From: JBFHKO01 sp041595355
GTDB lineage: Bacteria > Pseudomonadota > Gammaproteobacteria > Enterobacterales > Aeromonadaceae
Reading direction: 5' to 3'
DNA length: 29,701 nt
Assembly (NCBI GenBank): GCA_041595355.1
Contig: JBFHKO010000008.1
Coordinates: forward strand, 1 to 29,701
Shown: positions 1 to 7,219 of the stretch, one piece after another
Numbering within the stretch: the first letter of the stretch is position 1
Layout of the letters: each line of letters starts with the position of its first letter
Position numbers and translations under genes: made by a program
Notes under the pieces: generated by a model
Told to the model about the DNA's origin: nothing
Databases searched by the model: none
Seen by the model: the letters and a program-made list of their open reading frames with translations, nothing else

Positions 1-216
1 CAGGTACTGGTTGTCACCCACCTGCCCCAAGTCGCGGGTCAGGGGCATCAGCATTACCACGTCAGCAAGCAAAGCGACGGTCTCAGCACCGAAACCTGCA
101 TGCGGGCACTGGATGAGCCGGGTCGTCTGGCCGAGCTGGCCCGCCTGCTGGGGGGGGATCAGATCACCGCCAATACGCTGGCCAATGCCAAGGAACTGCT
201 CAATCAGGCGGCCTGA
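1..216 (+). CDS. recN: DNA repair protein RecN, C-terminal fragment (5' end outside window)
   Basis: The reading frame is open from the first base and ends at TGA 214-216, giving 71 residues. It begins QVLVVTHLPQVAGQGHQHYHV, which matches the end of the ABC-type ATPase head of RecN: the VTHLPQVA segment is the conserved region with the D-loop/H-loop histidine. It ends with the usual GG..ITxxTLxxAxELL helix. RecN is an SMC-like ATPase that acts at double-strand breaks during recombinational repair. Directly downstream lies a hairpin terminator and then bamE, the same order as in E. coli. Only the C-terminal tail is present, so the coiled coil and Walker A cannot be inspected. The promoter, and any LexA box, lies outside the window. 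Confidence 0.93.
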   Translation, partial: QVLVVTHLPQVAGQGHQHYHVSKQSDGLSTETCMRALDEPGRLAELARLLGGDQITANTLANAKELLNQAA

Positions 217-228
217 GTGCCCTGGTGC

Positions 229-254
229 GCGCCTGCCATCGGCAGGCGCTTTTA
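229..254 (+). terminator. rho-independent terminator after recN
   Basis: A perfect 9-bp GC-rich stem, GCGCCTGCC (229-237) with GGCAGGCGC (241-249), has a 3-base loop and is followed by TTTT. It lies 12 bases after the recN stop and immediately before the bamE promoter, so it should separate the two transcripts. Confidence 0.8.
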
Positions 255-279
255 CTTCCCGCCGCTAACTCGCTATCAT
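251..279 (+). promoter_or_regulatory. sigma70-like promoter for bamE
   Basis: TTTACT (251-256), a 17-bp spacer and TATCAT (274-279) give a reasonable -35/-10 pair. The predicted start, near 286, leaves a leader of about 30 bases before the chosen bamE start. The -35 overlaps the T-tract of the recN terminator, a compact arrangement. Inferred from consensus match only. Confidence 0.5.
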
Positions 280-315
280 CTGGGCTGCTGTTAATTTCGG
301 ATGACGAACTCACCC

Positions 316-654
316 ATGCAGATAAAATCACTGCTTCTGGCCGCCCTATCGGCCACCCTGCTGCTGAGCAGCGGTTGTGTCTACCGGATCGATATGCCCC
401 AGGGCAACTTCATCGAGCAAAAGCAGATCGACCGGCTGCGGGTCGGCATGAGCCGGGCGCAGGTCGCCTACGTCATGGGCAGCCCCATGGTGCAGGACGG
501 CTTCAACAAGGACACCTGGTACTACGTCTATTACTTGAAGCCGGGCTGGGAAGCGGCCGAACGCAAAGAACTGCGCCTGCAATTCCGTCAAGACAAGCTG
601 GCTGCTGTCAGCGGCGACTACCCCGTCCCCAGCGCATTCCATACCCCGCTCTGA
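316..654 (+). CDS. bamE: outer membrane protein assembly factor BamE (SmpA/OmlA lipoprotein)
   Basis: BamE is a lipoprotein subunit of the Bam complex, which folds beta-barrel proteins into the outer membrane. The 112-residue product starts MQIKSLLLAALSATLLLSSG and then Cys, a lipoprotein signal peptide with lipobox LSSGC. The mature part has the family signature: VYRIDMPQGNF, then RVGMSRAQVAYVMGSP and DTWYYVYYLKPG. A second in-frame ATG at 301 would add five polar residues (MTNSP) in front of the signal peptide. I prefer 316 because the signal peptide then has the family's usual length, though neither start has a strong Shine-Dalgarno. The gene has its own promoter and follows recN, the conserved gammaproteobacterial order. 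Length is close to E. coli BamE (113). Confidence 0.95.
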   Translation: MQIKSLLLAALSATLLLSSGCVYRIDMPQGNFIEQKQIDRLRVGMSRAQVAYVMGSPMVQDGFNKDTWYYVYYLKPGWEAAERKELRLQFRQDKLAAVSGDYPVPSAFHTPL

Positions 655-1101
655 TAGCCACGCCGACCTCGCCACACCAGCCGGCCTGACGTGGCGGGTG
701 ACGGGAGTGGCTCGCCCTCAAGTTCACAGCACGCCATGTCCGCTCGGAAGACCGGTTTGTCACCGCCGGCCCGGCTCAGCGGCGGCCGAGGTTCCTCGTG
801 CGCGCCCGCTGGCACGGGCGATGCGCATCGACTATAAAGGCTCTGGGACACGGCGCCATGTGGCCGCTACCGCTGACAGCCACGCATCCAGTGATGCCGG
901 CTCGGCAGGCCGGCGAGGCCCGCCGGCGACCTGATGCTGGTGGGCTGTCGCCCGGCCAAGGCCGGGAAATGCCCCCCATGGCGGCGCCGGGCTTATTCAA
1001 TAAAATTTTCTTTTCGTGACCTGAAGAAACTCGATTTTTAAGTCGGCAGACGCCTGAACATACTTGCCCGCAAAAGTGCAACCAACAGATAGATAGGCAT
1101 C
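655..1101. other. 447-bp stretch without a recognisable gene, upstream of maoP
   Basis: The short open frames here on both strands are GC-biased and resemble no family. A CGCCAC/GTGGCG inverted repeat (670-675, 691-696) could be a weak bamE terminator. A GC-rich hairpin of the type CCCGGC/GCCGGG lies near 950-966. The last ~100 bases are noticeably AT-richer and contain TAAAAT at 1001-1006, so the maoP promoter is probably here. No tRNA, transposase fragment or convincing regulatory RNA is visible. Confidence 0.5.
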
Positions 1102-1440
1102 ATGAGCTTCGAATCCGGAAAACGATTTAACGACCTGCAACATTTTCCCCGTGGCATCCGCCGCAGTGGTGAATTTACCGTCGCCGAAGCGGATCTGCTG
1201 GAGCGCCACGGCCATGCCATGATGGAACTCTATCAGGGCAAACGCCAGCCTCAGGACGATGTGGAGGTGATGTTCATGGAGCGCATACAGGCGGGTGAGG
1301 CCAGCGGCAACCCCTTTGCCAAGGTCTGGTTCAAATACCTCAAGGTCATAGGCCCGCGCCGCGTGCATCGTCTCTGCACCGCGGTCGGCAATGTCAGCGA
1401 CGACGCCAGCTTCGAGCCTGCCGACGAGTCCATGGATTAA
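1102..1440 (+). CDS. maoP: macrodomain Ori organization protein MaoP (YifE, DUF413)
   Basis: The 112-residue product (MSFESGKRFNDLQHFPRGIR...) is a close match in length and sequence to E. coli YifE/MaoP. Conserved features are the N-terminal FNDxxHFPRGxRRSGxFT block, the central LLERHG segment and VWFKYLKVIGPRRVHRLCT near the C-terminus. MaoP acts with a short DNA site, maoS, to organise the Ori macrodomain, and belongs to genomes that carry the dam/seqA/matP set. I cannot identify a maoS copy with confidence. The gene runs directly into hdfR with TAATG overlap. In E. coli the two are neighbours too but divergently transcribed, so the arrangement here differs. No signal peptide or membrane segment. 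Confidence 0.93.
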   Translation: MSFESGKRFNDLQHFPRGIRRSGEFTVAEADLLERHGHAMMELYQGKRQPQDDVEVMFMERIQAGEASGNPFAKVWFKYLKVIGPRRVHRLCTAVGNVSDDASFEPADESMD

Positions 1441-2297
1441 TGGATACCGATCTGCTGCGAACCTTCATCGAGGTCAGCAAGACTCGTCACTTTGGTCGGG
1501 CGGCAGAAAACCTCTATCTGACCCAGTCGGCCGTCAGCTTTCGCATTCGCCAGCTGGAACAGCAGCTGGGCGTCAGCCTGTTTGCCCGCCATCGCAACAA
1601 CATTCAGCTCACCTCGGCCGGCGAGCATCTGCAACCCTATGCCGAATCCATCCTGCAAACCCTGGGACGGGCCAAGCTGGAGCTGTGCCAGGAGGGAGCG
1701 CTGCAGCGCCAACTGGCCGTTGGCGCGCCCCTGTTCGGCTGGGAGCTGGGCTTGCAACCCTGGCTGGACAGCTGGTTCGAGCGTCATGCCCATCAGGCGT
1801 TGCGCCTGGAAACCGCCAGCCGAGAACAGCTATGCCGCCAGTTACTGGAACGTTCTCTGGATCTGGCCATCCTCTCCGAGCCGAGCAAAATCGATGAGAT
1901 AGCGGTGCAGCCGTTAGCCGAATTCCAGCTCTGCCTGGTGAGTCGCAGCCCCCGGCTGCAGCTGACGCAACTGGGCGAGCAACCGGTGATCTGGGTTGAA
2001 TGGAGCAGCCAGCTGGCGACCCACGCCATGCCCGGCGAACTGATGCAGCGCGCGCCCAGCCTGCAGACCGGCTCCATCCAGCAGGCTCGCCACCACCTGC
2101 TGCGCCATGGCGGTGTCGCCTACCTGCCCCTCCATCTGATGACCCCGGCCCTCAAGAGCGGCGAACTGCATCGGGTGGAGGGCGCCCCCCTGCTGACCCG
2201 CCCGCTCTATCTGGCCTATCGCAGCGGCACCGAGCAGGAAGAGCGCATCAGCCAGCTGCTGGCGCACCCCTTCACTCCGGGTCTGCGCAGCGCCTGA
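1440..2297 (+). CDS. hdfR: LysR-family transcriptional regulator HdfR
   Basis: The 285-residue product starts MDTDLLRTFIEVSKTRHFGR and has the LysR winged helix-turn-helix in residues 1-60 (AAENLYLTQSAVSFRIRQLE, then FARHRNNIQLTSAGE). The N-terminal domain is close to identical to HdfR of E. coli, which represses flhDC and activates some glutamate-metabolism genes. The effector-binding part (about 90-285) is much more diverged, so the ligand cannot be guessed. The start ATG shares its A with the last base of the maoP stop (TAATG), indicating translational coupling. The 3' end overlaps the convergent yfcE gene by 26 bp. Target genes in this organism cannot be read from the window. Confidence 0.88.
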   Translation: MDTDLLRTFIEVSKTRHFGRAAENLYLTQSAVSFRIRQLEQQLGVSLFARHRNNIQLTSAGEHLQPYAESILQTLGRAKLELCQEGALQRQLAVGAPLFGWELGLQPWLDSWFERHAHQALRLETASREQLCRQLLERSLDLAILSEPSKIDEIAVQPLAEFQLCLVSRSPRLQLTQLGEQPVIWVEWSSQLATHAMPGELMQRAPSLQTGSIQQARHHLLRHGGVAYLPLHLMTPALKSGELHRVEGAPLLTRPLYLAYRSGTEQEERISQLLAHPFTPGLRSA

Positions 2298-2859
2298 GGT
2301 CCGGCTCGTTCCCCAACCGGCGGCGAGCCAGGATAGCACCATCCGCCAGCCGGCAGAGCAACAGCTCGCCATCCTGATAGACACCGAAACTGGCCGGAGT
2401 GCCGCCGCGCGGCAAGGTAATGGAGCCCGGATTCATCAGGATGATGCCATCCGCCGACTCGCTCAGCTGCGCAATATGGCTGTGTCCCGAGATGAGCAGA
2501 TCGCCGGGCGCCAACGCCAGGCTAGCGACATCAAACAGGTGGCCATGCGTCATGACACAGCGCCGCCCTGCCAGCAGCAGCTGGTTGAGGGGCGCCATGG
2601 CGGGAAAATCGAGCAGCGCCTGATCCACCTCGCTGTCGCAATTGCCGCGCACGGCAATGATGCGCTCACGCAGGCCATTCAGGCGTTCGGCGACCTGCAG
2701 CGGAGCATAGCCCCCGGGCACCGGATTGCGGGGCCCATGGTGGAGCAGATCTCCCAGCAACAGGTAATAGTCGGGCTGCCAGCCGGACAAGCGCTGCAGC
2801 GTCTGCTCAAGACTCTCCAGACAACCATGGATATCGGCGATAATGGCCAGTGTGGTCAT
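2272..2859 (-). CDS. yfcE: YfcE-type metallophosphoesterase (phosphodiesterase)
   Basis: The 195-residue protein has the full calcineurin-like phosphoesterase metal-site set: D9-x-H11, GD (36-37), GNCD (72-75), H105/H107 (THGH) and GHSH (125-128). YfcE of E. coli is a manganese-dependent phosphodiesterase of unknown natural substrate and this protein has its length and motifs. A clear GAGGAG Shine-Dalgarno precedes the ATG. It is transcribed in the same direction as feoABC, 110 bp downstream of feoC with no evident terminator between, so it may ride on feo read-through; that is inference. The 3' end overlaps hdfR tail to tail. Confidence 0.88.
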   Translation of the reverse strand: MTTLAIIADIHGCLESLEQTLQRLSGWQPDYYLLLGDLLHHGPRNPVPGGYAPLQVAERLNGLRERIIAVRGNCDSEVDQALLDFPAMAPLNQLLLAGRRCVMTHGHLFDVASLALAPGDLLISGHSHIAQLSESADGIILMNPGSITLPRGGTPASFGVYQDGELLLCRLADGAILARRRLGNEPDLRRCADPE

Positions 2860-2969
2860 GGCGACTCCTCAACAATGGCAAAGGCGCGGCACCAGGCCAC
2901 GCCTCATTATTCATGGCTACCCCGGCGCCGGACCCGCTCAAGGCCGACGCCAAGACAGACCGGACCGGC

Positions 2970-3212
2970 TCAGCCCTGCTGGACCAGTCCTATGCTCCCC
3001 AGGGGCAGCCACTCGAAGTAGACCTCCTCGCGCTGCGTGCAGCAGCGGCCGCTACAACCGGCGCTCTGCCGCTTGCGCACCCGTCCCTTGCGCATCCACA
3101 CCCCCAGCATGGCCTCGATCACCTCCTCCGAGGCCTCGAACTGGCGAGCCAGATCCTGACGGCTGGCTCGCCCCTGGCGCTGCAGGCTGGCGCCGAGTTC
3201 ACGCAGTATCAT
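2970..3212 (-). CDS. feoC: FeoC-like [Fe-S]-type transcriptional regulator / FeoB partner
   Basis: An 80-residue winged-helix protein. Residues 1-45 (LRELGASLQRQGRASRQDLA, then an EASEEVIEAMLGVW helix) fit the small HTH fold of FeoC. A short cysteine cluster follows, C53, C57 and C58, in the wing where other FeoC proteins carry Cys residues proposed to hold an iron-sulfur cluster. In Enterobacteria FeoC either regulates feo or protects FeoB from proteolysis. The start ATG overlaps the feoB stop as ATGA, so translation is coupled to feoB. The spacing of the three cysteines is tighter than in the Klebsiella-type protein, so cluster binding is uncertain. Confidence 0.85.
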   Translation of the reverse strand: MILRELGASLQRQGRASRQDLARQFEASEEVIEAMLGVWMRKGRVRKRQSAGCSGRCCTQREEVYFEWLPLGSIGLVQQG

Positions 3213-5479
3213 ACCTGCACCACCTTGTGGGAAAGAATGTTACCCCGGCGACGCAAGCCGAACCACAGCAGCAACAGCGCCGACAGATAGAAGGCGACCC
3301 AGCCCAGGCTCTGCAGCGGATGAGCGGCAAAGTTGGCCAGCTGGTAATAGAGGGTGGAGAGCATGAAGGCCATCAGGTTGCACCACAGGGCCGTGAACAG
3401 CGCCCAGCTCCGCCCCATCTCCCGCACCAAGGCCCCCATGGCCGCGGCGCAAGGCATGTAGAGCAGGATGAACAGCAGGTAGGCGAAGGCGCCGCCATGA
3501 CCATCGAAATGGGTCTGCATGTTGGCAAAGGTGGAGACATCCACCGCCTGCTCTTCGGCCGCGAGTTGCTGATCCTGGATCTCCCCCAGGCTCACGCCCA
3601 TCGGATCCTTGACATCAATGGCACCCAGATTGGCCGGGATGGTCGCCAGGGCCTCCTGCACACTGGCAAGGAGATCGTACTCGGTCTCCTCGGCACTCTC
3701 CGGGCTCTGATACAGGCTGTTCAGGGTGCCGACCACCGCTTCCTTGGCGAAGATACCGGTCAGGATGCCAACCGTCGCCTGCCAGTTGTCCTGGCGGATG
3801 CCCAGCGGCGAGAGCACGGGCGTGACTTGCTGGGCCGCCAAGCTGAGCAGCGAGCGATCGGTATCCTGGTTGCCAAAACTGCCATCGGTGCCCAGAGAGT
3901 TGAACAGGTTCAGCACCGCCACCACCAGCACTATGGTCTTGCCCGCCCCCAGCACAAAGCTGCGCAGCTTCTGCCACGTCTTGAGCAGCATGTTGCTGAG
4001 GCGCGGTATTTCATAATCCGGCATCTCCATCAGCATGGACTCACTGATACCCGGCAGCAGGGTCCGGCGCAGCACCAGGCCCGTGAACACGGCCACCAGA
4101 ATGCCGATGAGATAGAGCAGGAAGACCACGTTCTGACCCGAGTCTGGAAAAAAGGCCACCGCAAACAGGGCATACACCGGCAGCCGGGCCCCACAGGACA
4201 TGAAGGGCGCCATGGCCGCTGTCATCAGACGTTCGCGCTCGGCCGCCAGGGTGCGCGCCGCCATCACCGCCGGCACGGTACAGCCAAAGCCCATCAGCAT
4301 GGGCACGAACGCCTTGCCGGGCAGGCCGAGAAAACGCATGAAGCGGTCCACCACGAAGGCGGCGCGTGCCAGGTAGCCCGAGCCCTCCAGCATGGCCAGG
4401 AACAGATAGAGGAAGCCGATGATGGGAATGAAGGTGGCCACCGTCTGGATACCGCTGCCAAACCCATCGGCCAGCGTGGAGATGAGCCACTCGGGCAGGT
4501 TCAGCGCCGACAACAGGACGCGCGCACCGTCGACGAACAGGGCGCCCGCCAGAATGTCGAAGAAATCGACAAAGGCGCTACCCACCTTGATGGAAAACAG
4601 GAACATCAGGTACATGATGCCAAGGAAGATGGGAATGCCCAACCAGCGGTTCAGCAGCAGGTTGTCCAGACGCTCGGAGCCCTTGGCTCCCAACTTGCCG
4701 TGCTGTTGCAGCAATTGCCGGCACTGGGAATGAATGAAGCCATAGCGCACGTCGGCCAACTGCAGATCGAGATCCACCTCGACCTGGGCACAATTAAGCA
4801 GATTCAGGTAACTATCGGTCTCCATCGCCAGGCTGTCACGCAGCATGGGATCGGCCTCCAGCAGCCGCAAGGCACAGCCCCGCGCCGCCAGGTGGGGATG
4901 TTGTACCCGGGGCTCCAGCTGCTCCAGGGCCAGCTCCAGCGCGGGACCGTAATCCAGCCGCAACGGCTGCGTCGACAGCGAGCCCAGCAGGTCGGCCAGC
5001 CGATCCTTGAATTGCTCGGTGCTGCGCTTGTCGTGGGCCGACAGGGCCACCACCGGGCAGCCCAGTACCGCCGCCAGCTGCTGGCTGTCGATGCTTTGCC
5101 GGCGGCGCTTGAGCACATCCGACTTGTTCAGCACCACCAGCATGGGCAGGCCCAGCTCCCGCAGTTGCAGGGTGAGAAACAGTGAGCGTTCCAGGCAACT
5201 GGCATCCACCACATTGATGACCAGATCCGGCTGGTGACTCATCACATAACGGAAGGCAATCTGCTCATCAATGGAACAGTCCCGGCTTTCCAGCGCGTAA
5301 ATGCCGGGCAGATCCACCAGCTGGAACTCGTGCTCTCCGCGGCGGAACTGGCCGCTCTTCTTGTCGACGGTGACACCGCTCCAGTTGCCGACCTGCTGGT
5401 TGGATCCGGTCAAGGCGTTGAACAGGGAGGTCTTGCCGCTGTTGGGATTACCGACGGTGACCAGATTCCACTTTTTCAT
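3209..5479 (-). CDS. feoB: ferrous iron transporter FeoB
   Basis: FeoB imports Fe(II) across the inner membrane using an N-terminal G-protein domain. The 756-residue product shows G1 GNPNSGKT (10-17), G3 DLPG (56-59) and G4 NKSD (118-121), then a helical insertion region to about residue 270. The membrane part has repeated hydrophobic segments and the two Gate motifs: one around GFGCTVPAVMAARTL, with its Cys and Pro, and one around IFAKEAVVGTLNSLY. The C-terminus ends in a hydrophobic segment plus LRRRGN. Length agrees with E. coli (773). It overlaps feoA upstream and feoC downstream, each by ATGA, so the three form one tightly coupled operon under the Fur box ahead of feoA. Confidence 0.97.
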   Translation of the reverse strand: MKKWNLVTVGNPNSGKTSLFNALTGSNQQVGNWSGVTVDKKSGQFRRGEHEFQLVDLPGIYALESRDCSIDEQIAFRYVMSHQPDLVINVVDASCLERSLFLTLQLRELGLPMLVVLNKSDVLKRRRQSIDSQQLAAVLGCPVVALSAHDKRSTEQFKDRLADLLGSLSTQPLRLDYGPALELALEQLEPRVQHPHLAARGCALRLLEADPMLRDSLAMETDSYLNLLNCAQVEVDLDLQLADVRYGFIHSQCRQLLQQHGKLGAKGSERLDNLLLNRWLGIPIFLGIMYLMFLFSIKVGSAFVDFFDILAGALFVDGARVLLSALNLPEWLISTLADGFGSGIQTVATFIPIIGFLYLFLAMLEGSGYLARAAFVVDRFMRFLGLPGKAFVPMLMGFGCTVPAVMAARTLAAERERLMTAAMAPFMSCGARLPVYALFAVAFFPDSGQNVVFLLYLIGILVAVFTGLVLRRTLLPGISESMLMEMPDYEIPRLSNMLLKTWQKLRSFVLGAGKTIVLVVAVLNLFNSLGTDGSFGNQDTDRSLLSLAAQQVTPVLSPLGIRQDNWQATVGILTGIFAKEAVVGTLNSLYQSPESAEETEYDLLASVQEALATIPANLGAIDVKDPMGVSLGEIQDQQLAAEEQAVDVSTFANMQTHFDGHGGAFAYLLFILLYMPCAAAMGALVREMGRSWALFTALWCNLMAFMLSTLYYQLANFAAHPLQSLGWVAFYLSALLLLWFGLRRRGNILSHKVVQV

Positions 5480-5703
5480 AGGCTCGCCACCTCGATATGC
5501 AGGGCCAGCTGCTTCTGGACCGACAGGGTGATGCCGGCGGTGGCTATTTGCACCGGATCGCCGAAAGGGGCGGTGCGTAGCAAACGAATCTCACTCTGGG
5601 GCAACAACCCCATCACCATCAGCTTGCGGCGCATGGCTGGCGCCAGGGCGCCCATGTTCAGGATGCGAGCCGTCTGGCCCGGCTTAAGATCAGCAAGTTG
5701 CAT
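5476..5703 (-). CDS. feoA: ferrous iron transport protein FeoA
   Basis: A 75-residue SH3-like protein starting MQLADLKPGQTARILNMGAL, exactly the E. coli FeoA length. FeoA is a small cytoplasmic partner needed for FeoB activity. The frame stays open upstream to an ATG at 5739, but that start lies inside the Fur box and would add twelve unrelated residues. The start at 5703 is preceded by GTGAGG and matches the family N-terminus. The ORF ends in the ATGA overlap with feoB. It is the first gene of the feo operon. Confidence 0.95.
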   Translation of the reverse strand: MQLADLKPGQTARILNMGALAPAMRRKLMVMGLLPQSEIRLLRTAPFGDPVQIATAGITLSVQKQLALHIEVASL

Positions 5704-5718
5704 GGTAACCTCACTCTC

Positions 5719-5737
5719 GCATTTGATAATCATTATC
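5719..5737 (-). promoter_or_regulatory. Fur box upstream of feoA
   Basis: GATAATCATTATC at 5725-5737 matches the last 13 bases of the 19-bp Fur consensus exactly, and I count 15 of 19 over 5719-5737. It lies 16 bases ahead of the feoA start, where bound Fur-Fe(II) would repress the operon when iron is plentiful. The site is near-palindromic and sits in the feoA-yciH intergenic region, but yciH starts 100 bp away and is a less likely target. Confidence 0.85.
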
Positions 5738-5839
5738 ACTAAGAGTCATTATATTTACTATGGACTAGAAGGAAAGCACTATTTTGCACCCGCGTTTCGT
5801 TATACTTTCCTCCCTCCGCCACTGAGCCGGTCGACCCAC

Positions 5840-6178
5840 ATGCAAGATAAAAACAGTCGCTTAGTCTACTCCACTGACGGTGGATTTTTAGCCACGCACA
5901 ACGCTGCTGCAAACGCCAGGCCAACCCCGGGGCCGTTTCCCGCCGATGGGGTGGTGCGCCTGCGCCGGGAAACCCGCGGCCGCAAGGGCGCCGGCGTGAT
6001 CAGCATCCATGGCGTGCCGGCCGAACAGCTGAAAGCCACAGCCAGCCTGCTGAAGAAGAAATGCGGCACCGGCGGCACCCTCAAGGAGGGCATCATCGAG
6101 ATCCAGGGAGACAAGCGCGAACTGATCCAGCGCGAGCTGGAGCAGGCCGGCTTCAAGGTCCGGCTGGCGGGTGGCTGA
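5840..6178 (+). CDS. yciH: YciH, SUI1/eIF1-family translation factor
   Basis: The 112-residue protein starts MQDKNSRLVYSTDGG. It carries the SUI1 fold in the C-terminal ~75 residues: VRLRRETRGRKGAGVISIHG, then the loop KKKCGTGGTLKEGIIEIQGD and a C-terminal LEQAGFKVRLAGG strand. E. coli YciH is the bacterial homologue of eIF1 and affects initiation fidelity and translation under stress. The frame is open upstream to 5234 because it runs antisense through feoB; the start chosen at 5840 matches the family N-terminus. A -10-like TATACT lies at 5801-5806 in the divergent feoA-yciH region, but I see no good -35. No strong Shine-Dalgarno. Confidence 0.9.
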   Translation: MQDKNSRLVYSTDGGFLATHNAAANARPTPGPFPADGVVRLRRETRGRKGAGVISIHGVPAEQLKATASLLKKKCGTGGTLKEGIIEIQGDKRELIQRELEQAGFKVRLAGG

Positions 6179-6234
6179 ACGAAACGTGATTGTCGGCAAG
6201 CTGACACAGGCCTGCCATGCCAGCCACACGGAAG

Positions 6235-6249
6235 GGGGCGCGACGCCCC
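6235..6249. terminator. GC-rich hairpin between convergent yciH and HAD genes
   Basis: GGGGCG (6235-6240) and CGCCCC (6244-6249) form a 6-bp stem with a 3-base loop. There is no T-tract on either side, so it is only a possible, weak terminator for yciH or for the convergent phosphatase gene. Confidence 0.3.
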
Positions 6250-6253
6250 GGCA

Positions 6254-6919
6254 TCACGCCATCTGCTGACGCGCGCGCAGCCAGGCCGCCAGCGAGGCCA
6301 GGCGGGAGAAACTGTGATAAGGCTCCGGTCTGGATGGCAGGGTCAGGTGTTCGTTGCGAACCACCAGGGTGATGAGCCCGGCGCGCAGGGCGCTGAACAT
6401 GCCGGTCTCCGAGTCCTCCACCGCATAGCACTGATGCGGCTCCAGTCCCAGGGCATGCACGGCGCGCAGATAGGGTTCCGGGTGCGGTTTTGGCTGCTGC
6501 ACATCATCGCGGCTGACCACCACCTCGAACAGATTCAGCCAATCCCGGGCCTGCAAGATGGCCATCACCTCGTGACGGTAGGAGCCGCTGACCAGCGCCA
6601 GCCGGGCTTCAGACGCCTGCAACTCGCGCAGCAAGGCATCGGCCCCCTCCACCGCCTCGGGCACCTGTTGACTGAGCAACGACTGGACGCGATCCGTCTT
6701 GCGCCCGGCCAGGATCGCCGCCGGCATGGGCAACTGGAATTCACGCACCAGCTCCTGAGCCGTGCTCAGGGTGGCGCGTCCGGAAAAACGACTGTAATAC
6801 TCCTGTTCGTCAAGACCCGCGCCCAGGGTCACCAGCTCCTGGGCCCAGGCGCTATAATGCAGGGGCTCCGAATCCACCAGAGTGCCATCCAGATCAAAGC
6901 AAATCGCCATGCGTGACAT
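6254..6919 (-). CDS. HAD-superfamily phosphatase, beta-phosphoglucomutase-like (YfbT/YqaB type)
   Basis: The 221-residue protein has all four HAD motifs: DLDGT with D9 and D11, S111 in LVSGSYR, K144 in QPKPHPEPY, and E168-D169 in AVEDSETG. The helical cap lies between motifs I and II, the subfamily-I arrangement of small sugar-phosphate phosphatases. The cytoplasmic substrate cannot be deduced; a hexose or deoxyhexose phosphate is likely from the family. ATG at 6919 is preceded by GGAGG four bases upstream; a second ATG three codons in is possible. It is convergent with yciH and divergent from argA. I give no gene symbol because several paralogues share these motifs. Confidence 0.85.
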   Translation of the reverse strand: MSRMAICFDLDGTLVDSEPLHYSAWAQELVTLGAGLDEQEYYSRFSGRATLSTAQELVREFQLPMPAAILAGRKTDRVQSLLSQQVPEAVEGADALLRELQASEARLALVSGSYRHEVMAILQARDWLNLFEVVVSRDDVQQPKPHPEPYLRAVHALGLEPHQCYAVEDSETGMFSALRAGLITLVVRNEHLTLPSRPEPYHSFSRLASLAAWLRARQQMA

Positions 6920-7079
6920 ACCGCCTCCTTGTCATGCCGCCGGAGGTCGATGCGCCTCACCTCCTGTCTCATTAAACGCAAAAGCAGGCATGCAACACAA
7001 TGTTTCGCCGCCGCCAGAGCCCGAACTCTTGAGATGGATCATGCCTGCCTGGGGCCGCTCAAGCACTGCGCCAATAACG

Positions 7080-7113
7080 GTCCGCGACGCCCAGGTTCTC
7101 TCCGGTCGCGGAC
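7080..7113. repeat. perfect inverted repeat ahead of argA
   Basis: GTCCGCGAC (7080-7088) and GTCGCGGAC (7105-7113) form a perfect 9-bp stem with a 16-base loop. No T-tract follows, so it is not a simple terminator. It sits just upstream of the ARG-box-like sites, and could be a protein-binding palindrome or a cruciform-type structure. Confidence 0.55.
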
Positions 7114-7127
7114 AGATACCCGGCATT

Positions 7128-7162
7128 CACATAAAAAGTCACTTTTGCTGATTATTTATACT
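7128..7162 (+). promoter_or_regulatory. candidate pair of ArgR (ARG) boxes upstream of argA
   Basis: TGATTATTTATACT (7149-7162) agrees with 10 of 14 positions of the ARG-box core TGAATAATTATTCA. A weaker copy (8 of 14) sits at 7128-7141. The two are 21 bp apart centre to centre, the usual spacing of paired ARG boxes. The better one covers the TATACT -10 candidate, so ArgR-arginine would block argA transcription. argA is the regulated entry step of the pathway, which fits. Confidence 0.45.
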
Positions 7163-7219
7163 TGATCGGCCCGCCATTTTTCACCATGATAGCGGCACTT
7201 TTTCTGCAGGGGTAAAGCG

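Larger units (their letters stand above)
6920..7219. other. 300-bp divergent control region between HAD phosphatase and argA
   Basis: No gene is seen here. The right half contains a perfect 9-bp inverted repeat and two ARG-box-like sequences (listed separately). It also has TATACT at 7157-7162, which may be the argA -10; no good -35 is visible 17 bases upstream. The left half should hold the phosphatase promoter, which I could not place. Confidence 0.5.

Noticed and set aside
2843..5185. A 780-codon plus-strand open frame antisense to feoB and feoC
   Set aside because: It is rich in His and Gln, lacks any family motif and is explained as the complement of the GC-rich feoB codons. Several similar long antisense frames lie opposite guaA, guaB, glgP, lysC and uvrB.
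5234..5839. N-terminal extension of yciH to give a 314-residue protein
   Set aside because: The extra 202 residues run antisense through feoB and across the Fur box; the family start is at 5840.
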